The notes beneath the pieces were generated by a model. It did no database searches. It was not told where the DNA came from and saw nothing but the letters and a program-made list of their open reading frames with translations. 64,000 bases of DNA. Source: DAHVFK01 sp963755395. GTDB lineage: Bacteria > Pseudomonadota > Gammaproteobacteria > Burkholderiales > SG8-39. The DNA lies in contig CAVWJJ010000002.1 in assembly GCA_963755395.1 (NCBI GenBank), positions 1,488,001 to 1,552,000 on the forward strand, written 5' to 3'. The position numbers were made by a program, and so were the translations under genes. Each line of letters starts with the position of its first letter. The stretch's first letter is position 1. Shown here in pieces: positions 20,164-33,380 of this stretch.

Positions 20164-21455
20164 TTGGACAAGAAAGCCACGCTGAAGCTGCCGGACGGCG
20201 GCAGCATCGATTTCCCGGTCCTGTCGGGATCCGTCGGGCCCGACGTCGATCGACATCCGCGCGCTCTACGGCAAGACCGGGATAGTTCACCTATGACCCG
20301 GGATTCCTGTCGACCGCCAGCTGCGCATCGACGATCACCTACATCGACGGCGACAAGGGCGTGCTGCTCTACCGCGGCTACCCGATCGAGCAGCTCGCGG
20401 TGCACTGCGACTTTCTCGAGGTCTGCTACCTGCTGCTGAACGGCGAGCTGCCGAATCAGACGCAGAAGGGCGAATTCGTCAGCACGGTGACCAAGCACAC
20501 GATGGTCACGAGCAGATGCAAGCTTCTTCACGCGGGTTCCGGCGCGACGCGCATCCGATGGCGGTGCTGGTGGGCGTGGTCGGCGCGCTGTCGGCCTTCT
20601 ACCACGACTCGCTCGACATCAACGACCCGCACCACCGCGAGATGGCGGCGTTCCGGCTGATCGCCAAGATGCCCACGCTGGTGGCGATGGCCTACAAGTA
20701 CAACATGGGCCAGCCGTTCATCTACCCGCGCAACGACCTGTCGTACACGGCGAATTTCATGCGCATGATGTTCGCGATGCCGTGCGAGGATTACAAGAGC
20801 AACGAGGTGCTGGTGCGCGCGCTCGACCGCATTTTCATCCTGCACGCCGACCACGAGCAGAACGCATCGACCTCGACCGTGCGGCTGTGCGGGTTCTTCG
20901 GGCGCCAACCCGTTCGCCTGCATCGCGGCGGGCATCGCCTGCCTGTGGGGGCCTGCGCACGGCGGCGCCAACGAGGCCGCGCTGCAGATGCTCGATCACA
21001 TCGGCGATGTGTCCAAGATTGGCGAGTTCATCAAGCAGGTGAAGGACAAGAACTCCGGCGTCAAGCTGATGGGCTTCGGTCATCGCGTTTACAAGAACTA
21101 CGACCCGCGCGCCAAGCTGATGCGCGAGACCTGCTATGAAGTGCTCGAAGAGCTGGGGCTGCACGACGACCGCTTGTTCAAGCTGGCGATGGCGCTGGAG
21201 AAGATCGCGCTCGAGGACGACTACTTCGTGTCGCGCAAGCTGTATCCGAACGTCGACTTCTACTCCGGGATCGTGCAGCGCGCGCTGGGCATTCCGGTGA
21301 GCATGTTCACCTGCATCTTCGCGCTTGCGCGCACCGTGGGCTGGATCGCGCAGTGGAACGAGATGATCGTCGATCCGGAGCAGAAGATCGGCCGCCCGCG
21401 CCAGCTCTACAGAGGCGCCACGCGCCGCGACGTCCTGCCCATCGACAAGAGGTGA
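20164..21455 (+). CDS. gltA: Citrate synthase, frameshifted in this sequence
   Basis: Hexameric-type citrate synthase of about 430 residues (acetyl-CoA plus oxaloacetate to citrate). The likely start is a TTG at 20164 with AAGGA eight bases upstream, giving MDKKATLKLPDGGSIDFPVL. Landmarks are GDKGVLLYRGYPIEQLA, GFRRDAHPMAVLVG, the active-site HADHEQNASTSTVRL and GPAHGGANEAALQML (one base disturbed), and KLMGFGHRVYKNYDPRAKLM. Shifts near 20,243 and 20,297 are extra bases; further changes occur near 20,508-20,540 and 20,905. It follows sdhE and precedes odhA by five bases. Confidence 0.92.
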
Positions 21456-21460
21456 ACGCC

Positions 21461-24308
<2,848 letters not shown>

Positions 24309-24404
24309 CGATTCAGGCATCAGCCCGGCGCGTTGCGCGCTGGTTTTTCGTCAACTCGGGCGAGGTCTAGCCGGACCCGGGGAAAAATCGAACGGGAGAT
24401 CGAA

Positions 24405-25683
24405 GTGATTGTCGAAGTCAAAGTGCCGCAGTTGTCGGAGTCGGTCTCCGAGGCGACGTTGCTCGAGCTGGCACAAGAAGGCAGGCGAGGCGGTCGTCGC
24501 GGGACGAGAACCTGATCGACATCGAGACCGACAAGGTCGTGCTGGAGCTGCCGGCGCCGGCCGACGGCGTGCTCGCCAAAGTTCGTCAAGGCCGACGGCG
24601 TCGCGGTCGTCTCGGGCGAGGTGATCGCCACGATCGACACCGATGCCAAGCCCGCCGCCGGCGCGGCGCCCAAGCCGGCGGCGGCGCCGGCGCCTGCCGC
24701 ACCGCCCTGCCGAAGCGCCGCTCGCGGCGCGCGGTGCGCCGGTGATGCCTGCGGCCGCAGAAGCTCGCCGCCGAGCAGGGCATCGATACCAGCAGGATCC
24801 AGGGCAGCGGGCGCGACGGCCGCGTCACCAAGGGCGACGTGCTGGAGCACGTCGACAAGCCCGCCTCCTACGCCGGCGCGGCGCCCGCGGTGGACTCTGC
24901 CGCAGCGCCCGTAACCGCGCCCAAGAGCGCGCTGCCGCAGCCATCGGCACCGGTCAATGTCGAGCGCCTGCTCGGCAACCGCCCCGAGCAGCGCGTGCCG
25001 ATGTCGCGCCTGCGCGCGCGCATCGCCGAGCGGCTGGTGCAGTCGCAGTCGACCGCTGCGATCCTGACGACCTTCAACGAGGTCAACATGCGGCCGGTGA
25101 TGGAGCTGCGCAAGAAATACCAGGAACGCTTCGAGAAGGAGCACGGCGTGCAAGCTGGGCTTCATGTCGCTTCTTCGTCAAGGCCGCGGTCGCCGCACTG
25201 AAGAAGTACCCGGTAGTGAATGCCTCGATCGACGGCAACGACATCGTCTATCACGGCTACTTCGACATCGGCATCGCGGTCGGCAGCCCGCGCGGTCTGG
25301 TGGTGCCCGATCGTGCGCGACTGCCGACCAGCTGCTCGTTCGCCGCAATCGAGAAGAAGATCGCGGAGTTCGGCAAGCGCGCGCAGGACGGCAAGCTCGG
25401 CATCGAGGAGCTCACCGGCGGCACCTTCTCGATCTCGAACGGCGGCGTGTTCGGCTCGATGCTCTCGACTCCGATCATCAACCCGCCGCAGTCAGCCATC
25501 CTCGGCGTGCACGCGACCAAGGAGCGCCCGGTGGTCGAGAACGGGCAGGTCGTGGTGCGGCCGATGAACTACCTTGCGCTGTCCTACGACCACCGCATCA
25601 TCGACGGGCGCGAGGCGGTGCTGTTCCTGGTCGCGATGAAGGACGCGCTGGAGGACCCCGCGCGCCTGGTGCTGGAGGTCTAG
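24405..25683 (+). CDS. odhB: Dihydrolipoyllysine succinyltransferase (E2 of 2-oxoglutarate dehydrogenase), frameshifted
   Basis: The E2 core of the complex (also called sucB), about 425 residues. It starts on GTG at 24405 with GGGAG upstream, giving MIVEVKVPQLSESVSEATLL. The lipoyl domain holds the lipoylated Lys in IDIETDKVVLELPAPADGVL, followed by an Ala/Pro-rich linker, a peripheral-subunit-binding domain (GRDGRVTKGDVLEHV) and the catalytic domain ending with SYDHRIIDGREAVLFLVAMK, which holds the active-site His. Six of the breaks I checked (24,467 to 25,168) are all single extra bases. odhA lies 96 bases upstream and lpdA follows by three bases. Confidence 0.92.
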
Positions 25684-25686
25684 CGC

Positions 25687-27115
25687 ATGCAAAGCTTCGA
25701 CGTCGTCGTCATCGGCGCCGGGCCCGCCGGCTACATCGCCGCGATCCGCGCCGCGCAGCTGGGGCTTTCCACCGCCTGCATCGACAATTGGAAAGAACCG
25801 GGCGGCCAGTACGCGCTCGGCGGCACTTGCCTCAACGTCGGCTGCATCCCATCCAAGGCGCTGCTCGAGTCGTCCGAGAACTACGAGCGGGTACTGCACC
25901 GGTTCAAGGTGCACGGCATCACCGCCACCGGCGTAAAGCTCGACCTGGCGGCGATGCTCGAGCGCAAGGACCGAATCGTGAAGAAGATGACCGGCGGCAT
26001 TGCCTGCCTGTTCAAGAAGAACAAGGTGACCTGGCTGCAGGGGCATGGCCGGCTGATGCAGGGCGGCACGAACTGGAAGCTCGAGGTCAAGGGCGAAAAG
26101 GGCGCCGAGACGGTCGAGGCCAGGAACGTGATCATCGCCACCGGCTCCAAGCCGCGTCAGCTGCCCGGGTTGCCGGTCGACAACACGCTGGTGTGCGACA
26201 ACGAAGGGGCGCTCGCCTTCGAGGCGGTGCCCGAGCGGCTTGGCGTGATCGGCGCCGGTGTGATCGGACTCGAGCTGGGGAGCGTCTGGCGACGCCTGGG
26301 CTCCAAGGTGACGGATCCTCGAGGCGCTGCCGGAGTTCCTCGGCGCCGCCGACCAGGCCATCGCTCAGGAGGCGTGGAAGATCTTCACTGGTGATCAGGG
26401 CCTGGAAATCGAGCTCGGGGTGAAGATAGGCCAGATTACTCAATCAAAGAAAAAACTTACGGTTCAGTATATTACGAATGATAACTCAAGTAAAACATTC
26501 GAGTGCGATCGGCTCATCGTGTCGATCGGCCGGGTGCCCAACAGCGACGGCCTAGGGGCCGAAAACGTCGGCTTGAAGATCGATTCGCGCGGCTTCATCG
26601 AGGTCGACAAGAACTGCCGCACCGCACTGCCGCGCGTGTTCGCCATTGGCGACGTCGTGCGCGGCCCGATGCTCGCGCACAAGGGCGAGGACGAGGGGGT
26701 GATGGTGGCCGAGATCATCGCCGGCCAGCGCGGGCACGTGAACTACGACGCCATACCCTGGGTGATCTACACCGCACCCGAGATCGCCTGGGTCGGCAAG
26801 ACCGAGCGCCAGCTGAAGGAAGAAGGCGTCGCCTACCGCTCCGGAAAGTTCCCGTTCGCCTACAACGGCCGCGCGCTCGGGCGCGACGAGCCGGAGGGCT
26901 TCATCAAGATGCTCGCCGACGCCAAGACCGACCGCATCCTGGGCGTGCACGCGATCGGCGGCCAGGCTTCTGAGCTGATCGCCGAGGCGGTGGTGGCGAT
27001 GGAGTTCGGCGCCAGCTCGGAGGACATCGGCCGCATCTGCCACGCGCATCCGTCCATGTCCGAGGTGATGCGCGAGGCCGCGCTCGCCGTCGACAAGCGC
27101 AGTCTGAACGGCTGA
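25687..27115 (+). CDS. lpdA: Dihydrolipoamide dehydrogenase (E3), one frameshift in this sequence
   Basis: A flavoprotein of about 475 residues that reoxidises the lipoyl groups of E2. It has the FAD fold VVVIGAGPAGYIAAIRAAQL, the redox disulfide in GGTCLNVGCIPSKALLESS, the NAD fold GVIGAGVIGLELGSVWRRLG, FAIGDVVRGPMLAHKGEDEG and the C-terminal active-site HAHPSMSEV. One extra base at about 26,313 breaks SKVTILEALPEFLG. A segment near 26,434-26,501 is strikingly AT-rich, coding QITQSKKKLTVQY and neighbouring residues, although the frame is intact there. Confidence 0.94.
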
Positions 27116-27120
27116 CCGGC

Positions 27121-28023
27121 TTGCGGCTGCGCCGAGCTCCCGCCGCGACCGTCCGCGGCATGCTCTGGATGATGCTCGCCGGCGTGCTGTTCATCGTACT
27201 CAACACAATGATGAAGCGGCTTGCGGGTCAGCTCGACCCCTGGCTGGTGGGTCTGCTGCGCTACGCGATCGGCGCGGCGGTCATCGCGGCGGCGGCGCTG
27301 CGGCTCGGTCCGCGCACGCTATGGCCTCGTGCGCCGCGGCTGCAGTTCGTGCGCGGATTGTTCCATGCCGGGGGAATGATCCTGTGGTTCGCCGCGCTGC
27401 CGATGGTGGGACTGACCGAGCTCACCGCGATCGCATTCAGCGGCCCGATCTTTATCTGCCTCGGCGCGGTGCTGTTCCTCGGCGAGCGCATGACCGGGGC
27501 GCGCTGGGCAGCGGTGCTGGTTGGGTTCGGCGGCGTGCTGCTGGTGCTCAAGCCCGGGGCGGGCGCCGGCTTCGCCGGCATCTCGGCCGGGATGCTGTTG
27601 ATGCTCGCTTCGCAGCCAGTGTTCGCCGGCTCCTACCTGGTGGCCAAGGCGCTTGCCGGGCGCGAGCGCTCGGAGGTGATCGTACTGTGGCAGCACCTGT
27701 GGGTGGTCGTGCTGCTCGCGCCGCTCGCGCTGCCGCGCTGGACGCCGCCGGACGCGGCGCAGTGGGCACTGTTCGTCGCCTGCGGCTTCTTCGGCGCCGG
27801 CGGCCACTACTGCATGATGCGGGCCTTCCGCGTGGCCGACATCTCGGCGGTGCAGACGGTCAAGTTCCTCGAGCTGGTGTGGGCGGCAATCCTCGGCTTC
27901 CTCGTGTTCGGCAGCGTGCCGGCCAGCGCCACCGTCCTCGGCGGCGCCGTGATCCTGGCGAGCACGCTGCTGCTGGCGCGGCACGAATCGCGCGCCGCGC
28001 GGCCGCGGGAAGCCGCGACCTGA
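27121..28023 (+). CDS. EamA/DMT-family transporter
   Basis: A 300-residue inner-membrane protein with about ten hydrophobic segments arranged as two EamA repeats. The first ends near GGVLLVLKPGAG and the second with GAVILASTLLLARHESRA. FHAGGMILWFAALPMVGLTE is typical of the family's fourth segment region. Starts are possible on TTG at 27121 or ATG at 27160; neither has a clear ribosome site. It begins six bases after lpdA and may be cotranscribed, but the family exports many metabolites and the substrate is unknown. Confidence 0.85.
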   Translation: MRLRRAPAATVRGMLWMMLAGVLFIVLNTMMKRLAGQLDPWLVGLLRYAIGAAVIAAAALRLGPRTLWPRAPRLQFVRGLFHAGGMILWFAALPMVGLTELTAIAFSGPIFICLGAVLFLGERMTGARWAAVLVGFGGVLLVLKPGAGAGFAGISAGMLLMLASQPVFAGSYLVAKALAGRERSEVIVLWQHLWVVVLLAPLALPRWTPPDAAQWALFVACGFFGAGGHYCMMRAFRVADISAVQTVKFLELVWAAILGFLVFGSVPASATVLGGAVILASTLLLARHESRAARPREAAT

Positions 28024-28036
28024 CGGCGCGTGCCGC

Positions 28037-28102
28037 GTGCACTACCATCACTTCACGCGCGATATCCAGCGCGAGCTCGGCGGGCTCAAGGGAACCGAGT
28101 CG
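28037..28102 (+). pseudogene. Remnant of a zapE-like sequence (about 22 codons)
   Basis: This stretch reads VHYHHFTRDIQRELGGLKGT, closely matching VHFHHFMREIHRELDEMKGT of the zapE gene 1.6 kb downstream on the same strand (read past one extra base there). About three quarters of the bases agree by eye over 66 positions. No homology continues on either side: eamA ends just before it and the PDZ lipoprotein gene lies just after. I interpret it as a relic of a duplicated or rearranged zapE copy. Confidence 0.6.
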
Positions 28103-28120
28103 GGAGGCGCGCACTGTGTC

Positions 28121-29266
28121 TCACCAGTGCCCCCACGAGGCATAAGCGTTCGGGGCGTTATCGAGCCATATCCCGACGTTCTGCTGATTCTGCCGATCCA
28201 TCTGAGCGCCCCACGACCGGCCGAAGTCCTGCATCTGCTGCATGGCCCGCTTCTGGTCCACGTAGGGAACGCTGCCGCCCGCCAGGCCTGCCTGCGGTGC
28301 GCCGCCGCCGCGGCGCGAAGTCGGAACACCGTTGCCGCGGCCGCGACGTCCGCCCCGTCCAGCGGCGTCCGCGCTTTGCGAATCCAGATATTCGAGATTC
28401 GCCCGCGCCCGCGCGCGGGCGCGCTCGTATTCCTGCTCGCGCTGCTGCCGCTGCATGTCCTGAACGATGGCCGTGGTGGCCGACGCGATGGCGGCGGCGC
28501 TCAGTCCGCTGAAGTCGGCCGGCTGGGTGCTCTCCCAGGGCGACTCCAGGTAGCCGACGGTGCCCATGCCCTCGGGCACCGGCAGCGAAACGGCCGCCGC
28601 GAGATGGACCGGTATCTCCAGCGCCGTGCCCTGGCGCAAGATACTCATCCGCACCTCCTTGCCGGCGTTGTCGTCCACGCGCGCCATGAAGGCCGCCGTA
28701 TCCGGCACGTGCTTGCCTGCGACCGCGACGATCACGTCGCCGGCACGGAAGCCGGCGGCGGCCGCCGGCGTGCCGGGAACCACCTGCTCGAGGATCACCA
28801 TGTTCATTTCCTTGCCGATCCTGTTGAGCAGTTCGTCGGGGAGATTGGACAGGTAGCCGCCGAAGGAGAACTGCTGCGGCTTGACGCGCGCCCAGTAGGT
28901 CACCAGGAAGTAGTGCAGGTTGCTGGCCCCGGCCCGCGGCGTCTCCAGCACCACGCGGGTGGCGCCGACCTCGGTGCCCCATTTGATCGAATAGTCCTGC
29001 GCCAGGCTGGTGAGCAAAGGGCTCACGAAGTGCGTATAGCCCAGCATCGCGTAGCCCTCGCCGTACAACGCGTGCGACGTCTTCGCCATGTCCTCGACCT
29101 GGGAGAACGACGGCGCGCCTTGGTGCGCCTGCAATTGCGGGCTCTCGGCCTTCACGATCTGGTGGTAGCCGGCCCGGAAGTACGTGGTCTGCATCGTCGT
29201 GCAGGCCGGCAGGCACGCAACGAAAATGATCAATGCTGCTATCGTACGCGCGGAACGCTTGGGCAT
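28121..29266 (-). CDS. PDZ-domain lipoprotein
   Basis: A 381-residue predicted lipoprotein. The start MPKRSARTIAALIIFVACLP is chosen because CAGGAG lies eight bases upstream and a lipobox (LPAC, Cys22) follows the hydrophobic segment. A PDZ domain spans about residues 140-215 (ILEQVVPGTPAAAAGFRAGD, VIVAVAGKHVPDTAAFMARV). A charged segment (REQEYERARARARANLEYL) and a Gly/Arg-rich, low-complexity C-terminus follow. There is no Ser protease triad, so it is not a DegP-type protease. It may be a periplasmic scaffold or stress factor; the function is unknown. It is divergent from zapE. Confidence 0.82.
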   Translation of the reverse strand: MPKRSARTIAALIIFVACLPACTTMQTTYFRAGYHQIVKAESPQLQAHQGAPSFSQVEDMAKTSHALYGEGYAMLGYTHFVSPLLTSLAQDYSIKWGTEVGATRVVLETPRAGASNLHYFLVTYWARVKPQQFSFGGYLSNLPDELLNRIGKEMNMVILEQVVPGTPAAAAGFRAGDVIVAVAGKHVPDTAAFMARVDDNAGKEVRMSILRQGTALEIPVHLAAAVSLPVPEGMGTVGYLESPWESTQPADFSGLSAAAIASATTAIVQDMQRQQREQEYERARARARANLEYLDSQSADAAGRGGRRGRGNGVPTSRRGGGAPQAGLAGGSVPYVDQKRAMQQMQDFGRSWGAQMDRQNQQNVGIWLDNAPNAYASWGHW

Positions 29267-29361
29267 CGGGTGACTCCTGAGCGGTCGGGAAATTCGCAAC
29301 GGGAACGAATGCAAACTCTAGTCGATCGGGCGGCGCGCTACAACGCGACGGGGCGCTGAGG

Positions 29362-30445
29362 GTGGTCGACGTCGTTTCCGCCTACCGCACGCAGCTCGCG
29401 AAGCGCGGCTTCGTTTCCGACCCGGCGCAATGGCGCGCAGTCGAGCGGCTGCAGCGCCTGTACGAGGAATGGTCGGTCCTACAAGGCGCGCCGCAGCACC
29501 GCGCTGCGGCGCATGCTGGTACAGGCCGCCGCTGCCCAGAGGGAGTCTACCTATGGGGCGGCGTGGGGCGCGGCAAGAGCTTTCTCATGGACGCATTCTT
29601 TCTCTGCGCGCCGCTGGTGAGAAAGCGGCGCGTGCACTTTCCACCACTTCATGCGCGAGATCCACCGCGAGCTGGACGAGATGAAGGGCACCGAGGACCC
29701 GATCGCCGCGGTGGCCGAGCGCACCGCACGGCGCAGCCGCCTGATTTGCTTCGACGAGTTCCACGTCGGCGACATCGCCGATGCGATGATCCTTGGGCGT
29801 TTCCTCGAGCAGGTGATGGCGCGCGGCGTGGTGCTGTGCATGACCTCGAACTATGCCCCGCACGCGCTGTACCCGAACGGCCTGCAGCGCGAGCGCTTCC
29901 TGCCGGCGATCGCGCTGCTGGAGGCGCAGCTGGACGTGCTCGAGGTCGATAGCGGGGTGGATTACCGGCGGCGCAAGATGGAGCGGCTGCGCGCTTACCA
30001 CGTCGGCCCCGGCGGCGACCAGGCGCTGGAGCAGATCTTCCACGCGCTCAAGGACGTTGAAGAGGAGCGACATCCGCTCGACGTCGAGGGACGCCAGATC
30101 CCCTACCGCAAGCGCGCCGGCGGCCTGGTCTGGTTCGACTTCAGGGTGCTGTGCGGCGGGCCGCGCTCGTACGCGGATTACGTGGACCTGGCCAAGCGCT
30201 TCCACAGCGTGATCCTGTCCGGCGTGCCGCGCATGTCGGCGCGCAACGCCGATGCCGCGCGCCGCTTCACCTGGCTGCTCGACGTGTTCTACGACGACGG
30301 CGTCAAACTGTTCGCGTCGGCCGAGGCGCAACCCGAGGACCTGTTCGTCGAGGGCGCGAACAGCGCCGAGTTCGCGCGCACGGTCAGCCGACTGCACGAG
30401 ATGCAATCCGCCGAATACCTGCAAGCCGAGCGCACGCGGCGTTAA
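29362..30445 (+). CDS. zapE: Cell division protein ZapE (AFG1-like ATPase), frameshifted in this sequence
   Basis: An AFG1/ZapE-family P-loop ATPase of about 360 residues; E. coli ZapE associates with the Z-ring under stress. It starts on GTG, giving MVDVVSAYRTQLAKRGFVSD. The Walker A motif is GVYLWGGVGRGKSFLMDAFF, the Walker B motif LICFDEFHVGDIADAMIL, the sensor MTSNYAPHALYPNGLQRERF, and the C-terminal part FDFRVLCGGPRSYADYVDLA. Extra bases near 29,480, 29,540 and 29,637 break the N-terminal third; the rest is continuous. It lies 22 bases before acuI but shares no obvious function with it. Confidence 0.88.
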
Positions 30446-30467
30446 ACTTCGCACTGGAGGAAGGACG

Positions 30468-31460
30468 ATGGAGAAATTCAAGGCATTCAAGATCACCGAG
30501 GCGGACAAGAAAGTGCAGGCCGTGTTCGTCGAGTGCACGCTGGATGAGCTGGATCCGGGCGAGGTGGTGGTGCGCGTGGCGTACTCGGACGTGAACTACA
30601 AGGACGCCCTCGCGGCGACCGGCAAAGGCCGCATTCTGCTGCGCCCGGCATGCATCGGCGGGATCGACTTCTCCGGCACGGTGGTGTCATCGAGTGACGC
30701 GCGTTTCGCCAAGGGCGACGCCGTGCTGGCGACGGGGTTCGACATCGGGGTCAAGCACCACGGTGGTTACGCGGAATACGCGCGCGTGCCGGCGGACTGG
30801 CTGGTCAAGGCGCCCAAGGGCCTGACGCTGTGGGAGGCGATGGCATTCGGTACGGCCGGCTTCACCGCCGGCCTGGCAATCGTGCGCATGGAGCAGAATG
30901 GTCTTAAGCCAGCCAGCGGACCGATAATCGTCGACGGCGCCACTGGAGGCGTGGGGTCGATCGCGATCGATGCGCTGGCGCGTCTCGGCTATCAGGTCGT
31001 GGCGCTCACCGGCAAGGCAGGCGAGGCCGAGTACCTGAAGAGGATCGGCGCGAGCGAGGTGAAGCTGCGCAGCGAGCTCGATTTGGCGAAGATTCGGCCG
31101 CTCGACAAGGCGACCTGGGCCGGAGCCGTGGACAACCTCGGCGGCGAGACGCTGGCCTGGATGGCCAGCACGATGAAGATCGGCGGCTGCATTGCCTCGA
31201 TCGGGCTCGCGGCGAGCACCGCGTTCAACAGCACCGTGCTGCCGTTCATCCTGCGCGGGGTGAGCCTGCTCGGCGTCGACTCGGTGAACTGCCCGATGCC
31301 ATTGCGGCAGGAGGTCTGGCGCCGCCTGGCGGGCGACATGCGCCCGGCCCACCTGAAGGAGATCACGCGCACGATCCCGTTCGCCGAGCTGCCGTCCGTG
31401 TTCGACAAGTTTATCGGCGCGCAAATCCGGGGCAGGGTGGTGGTCGACCTGAGCGCCTAG
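30468..31460 (+). CDS. acuI: Acrylyl-CoA reductase-like zinc-free MDR oxidoreductase (AcuI/YhdH family)
   Basis: An intact 330-residue medium-chain reductase. AcuI/YhdH enzymes reduce acrylyl-CoA to propionyl-CoA with NADPH. The sequence has the family opening FKAFKITEADKKVQAVFVEC, SDVNYKDALAATGKGRI, the nucleotide-binding DGATGGVGSIAIDALARLGY and the terminal IRGRVVVDLSA. It lacks the zinc ligands of alcohol dehydrogenases. GGAGGAAGGA precedes the ATG. It sits 26 bases before prpE, so its product propionyl-CoA would enter the methylcitrate cycle encoded 15 kb away. Confidence 0.87.
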   Translation: MEKFKAFKITEADKKVQAVFVECTLDELDPGEVVVRVAYSDVNYKDALAATGKGRILLRPACIGGIDFSGTVVSSSDARFAKGDAVLATGFDIGVKHHGGYAEYARVPADWLVKAPKGLTLWEAMAFGTAGFTAGLAIVRMEQNGLKPASGPIIVDGATGGVGSIAIDALARLGYQVVALTGKAGEAEYLKRIGASEVKLRSELDLAKIRPLDKATWAGAVDNLGGETLAWMASTMKIGGCIASIGLAASTAFNSTVLPFILRGVSLLGVDSVNCPMPLRQEVWRRLAGDMRPAHLKEITRTIPFAELPSVFDKFIGAQIRGRVVVDLSA

Positions 31461-31486
31461 TATCCGGGGGAGAGGAGGAGGCTGCC

Positions 31487-33380
31487 ATGGGGAACTACCG
31501 CGAATTCCATCGCCGCTCGATCGAGCAGCGCGATGCGTTCTGGTCCGAGCAGGCGAAGCTGGTCGACTGGCACAAGCCGTTCCGAGACGTGCTCGACTAC
31601 TCGCGGCCGCCTTTCGCCAAATGGTTCGTCGGCGGCGAGACCAACCTGTGCCACAACGCGATCGACCGCCACCTCGCGGCGCGCGCGGAGCAGAAGGCGC
31701 TGGTGTACATCTCGACCGAAGTCGACCAGGAGCGCAGCTACACCTTCCGCGAGCTGCACCAGGAGGTGCAACGCGTCGCGGCGATGATGCAATCGCTGGG
31801 GGTCAAGAAGGGCGACCGGGTGCTCATCTACATGCCGATGATCCCCGAGGCCTGCTTCGCGATGCTCGCCTGCGCGCGCATCGGGGCGATCCACTCGGTC
31901 GTGTTCGGCGGCTTCGCCGCCGCGAGCCTGGCGGCGCGCATCGACGACGCCCGGCCGAGCCTGATGATCACCGCCGACGGCGGTAGCCGCATGGGCAAGG
32001 CGGTGCTGTACAAGTCGCTGGTCGACGAGTCGCTCAGGCTGGCCAAGAAGCCTCCCGCCAAGGTACTCATCTACCGCCGTGGCCTCGACCCGAACATGCC
32101 CGTCGTCGCGGGGCGCGACGTCGAATGGAAGGAGCTCGCGGAGCGCCACGCAGGGGCGCGGGTGCCCTGCGTCTGGCTGGAGTCGAGCGAGCCTTCGTAC
32201 ATCCTCTACACCTCGGGCACGACCGGACAGCCGAAGGGCGTGCAGCGCGACGTCGGCGGCTACGCGGTGGCGCTCGCATCCTCGATGAAGCATGATCTAC
32301 TGCGGCGAGGCGGGCGAGACGATGTTCACCACGTCGGACATCGGCTGGGTGGTGGGGCATTCGTACATCATCTACGGTCCGCTGATCGCGGGCATGACGA
32401 CGATCATGTACGAGGGCGTGCCGATCCGGCCGGATGCCGGCATCTGGTGGAAGATCGTCCAGGAGCACAAGGCGACGGTGATGTTCTCGGCACCGACCGC
32501 GATCCGGGTGCTGAAGAAGCAGGACCCGGCGTTGCTGAAGAAGTACGACGTTTCGTCGCTTCGGTACCTGTTCCTGGCCGGCGAGCCGCTGGACGAGCCG
32601 ACCCACGTCTGGATCACGGAGGCGCTGGGAATGCCGGTCGTCGACCACTACTGGCAGACCGAGACCGGCTGGCCGATCCTGTCCGCGGTGCCGGGGGTGG
32701 AAGAGACGCCGATCAAGTTCGGCAGCCCGTCGTTCCCGGTCTACGGCTACGATCTGCGGCTGCTGCGCGAATCCGATGCCAGCGACGCGGCGCCGAACGA
32801 GAAGGCGGTGGTGGCGATCGCGCCGCCGCTGCCGCCGGGCTGCATGACCACGGTCTGGGGCGACGACGAGCGCTACGTGAAGACCTACTACTCGACCTTC
32901 AGCAAGAAGCAGGTCTACTCGACTTTCGACTGGGGAATCCGGGACGAGGACGGTTACTACTTCATCCTCGGGCGCACCGACGATGTGATCAACGTCGCGG
33001 GCCACCGTCTGGGCACGCGCGAGATCGAGGAGGCGGTGAGCATGCACCCGGCGATCGCCGAATGCGCGGTGGTCGGGGTTGCGGATCCGCTCAAGGGCCA
33101 GATGCCCCTCGCCTTTGCGGTGGCGAAAGCCGCGGTGGAGGACAGGAAGAAGCTCGAAAAGGAAGTCATGGACACCGTCGACCGGCACCTGGGCGCGATC
33201 GCGCGGCCGCGCGCAGTGCACTTCGTGACCCTGCTGCCGAAGACGCGCTCGGGCAAGACGCTGCGGCGCTCGATCCAGGCGCTGGCGGAAGGGCGCGACC
33301 CGGGCGACCTCACCACCATCGAGGATCCCGGTGCACTGGAACAGATTCGCAACGCACTCAAGGAAAGCGCAACGAAATGA
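31487..33380 (+). CDS. prpE: Propionyl-CoA synthetase (propionate-CoA ligase), one frameshift in this sequence
   Basis: An acetyl-CoA-synthetase-like AMP-forming ligase of about 630 residues, the usual PrpE length. It has the P-loop SYILYTSGTTGQPKG, MFTTSDIGWVVGHSYIIYGP, DHYWQTETGWPILSA and the catalytic and acetylation-site Lys in LPKTRSGKTLRRSIQAL. One extra C at about 32,291 separates the halves. PrpE activates propionate; related enzymes also take acrylate or 3-hydroxypropionate. AGGAGG precedes the ATG. The stop overlaps the next start (ATGA). Confidence 0.88.

Noticed and set aside
28037..29359. Open frame of 440 codons antisense to the PDZ lipoprotein
   Set aside because: Only its first 22 codons resemble anything (zapE); the rest is the complement of the lipoprotein gene, which has a ribosome site, lipobox and PDZ domain.
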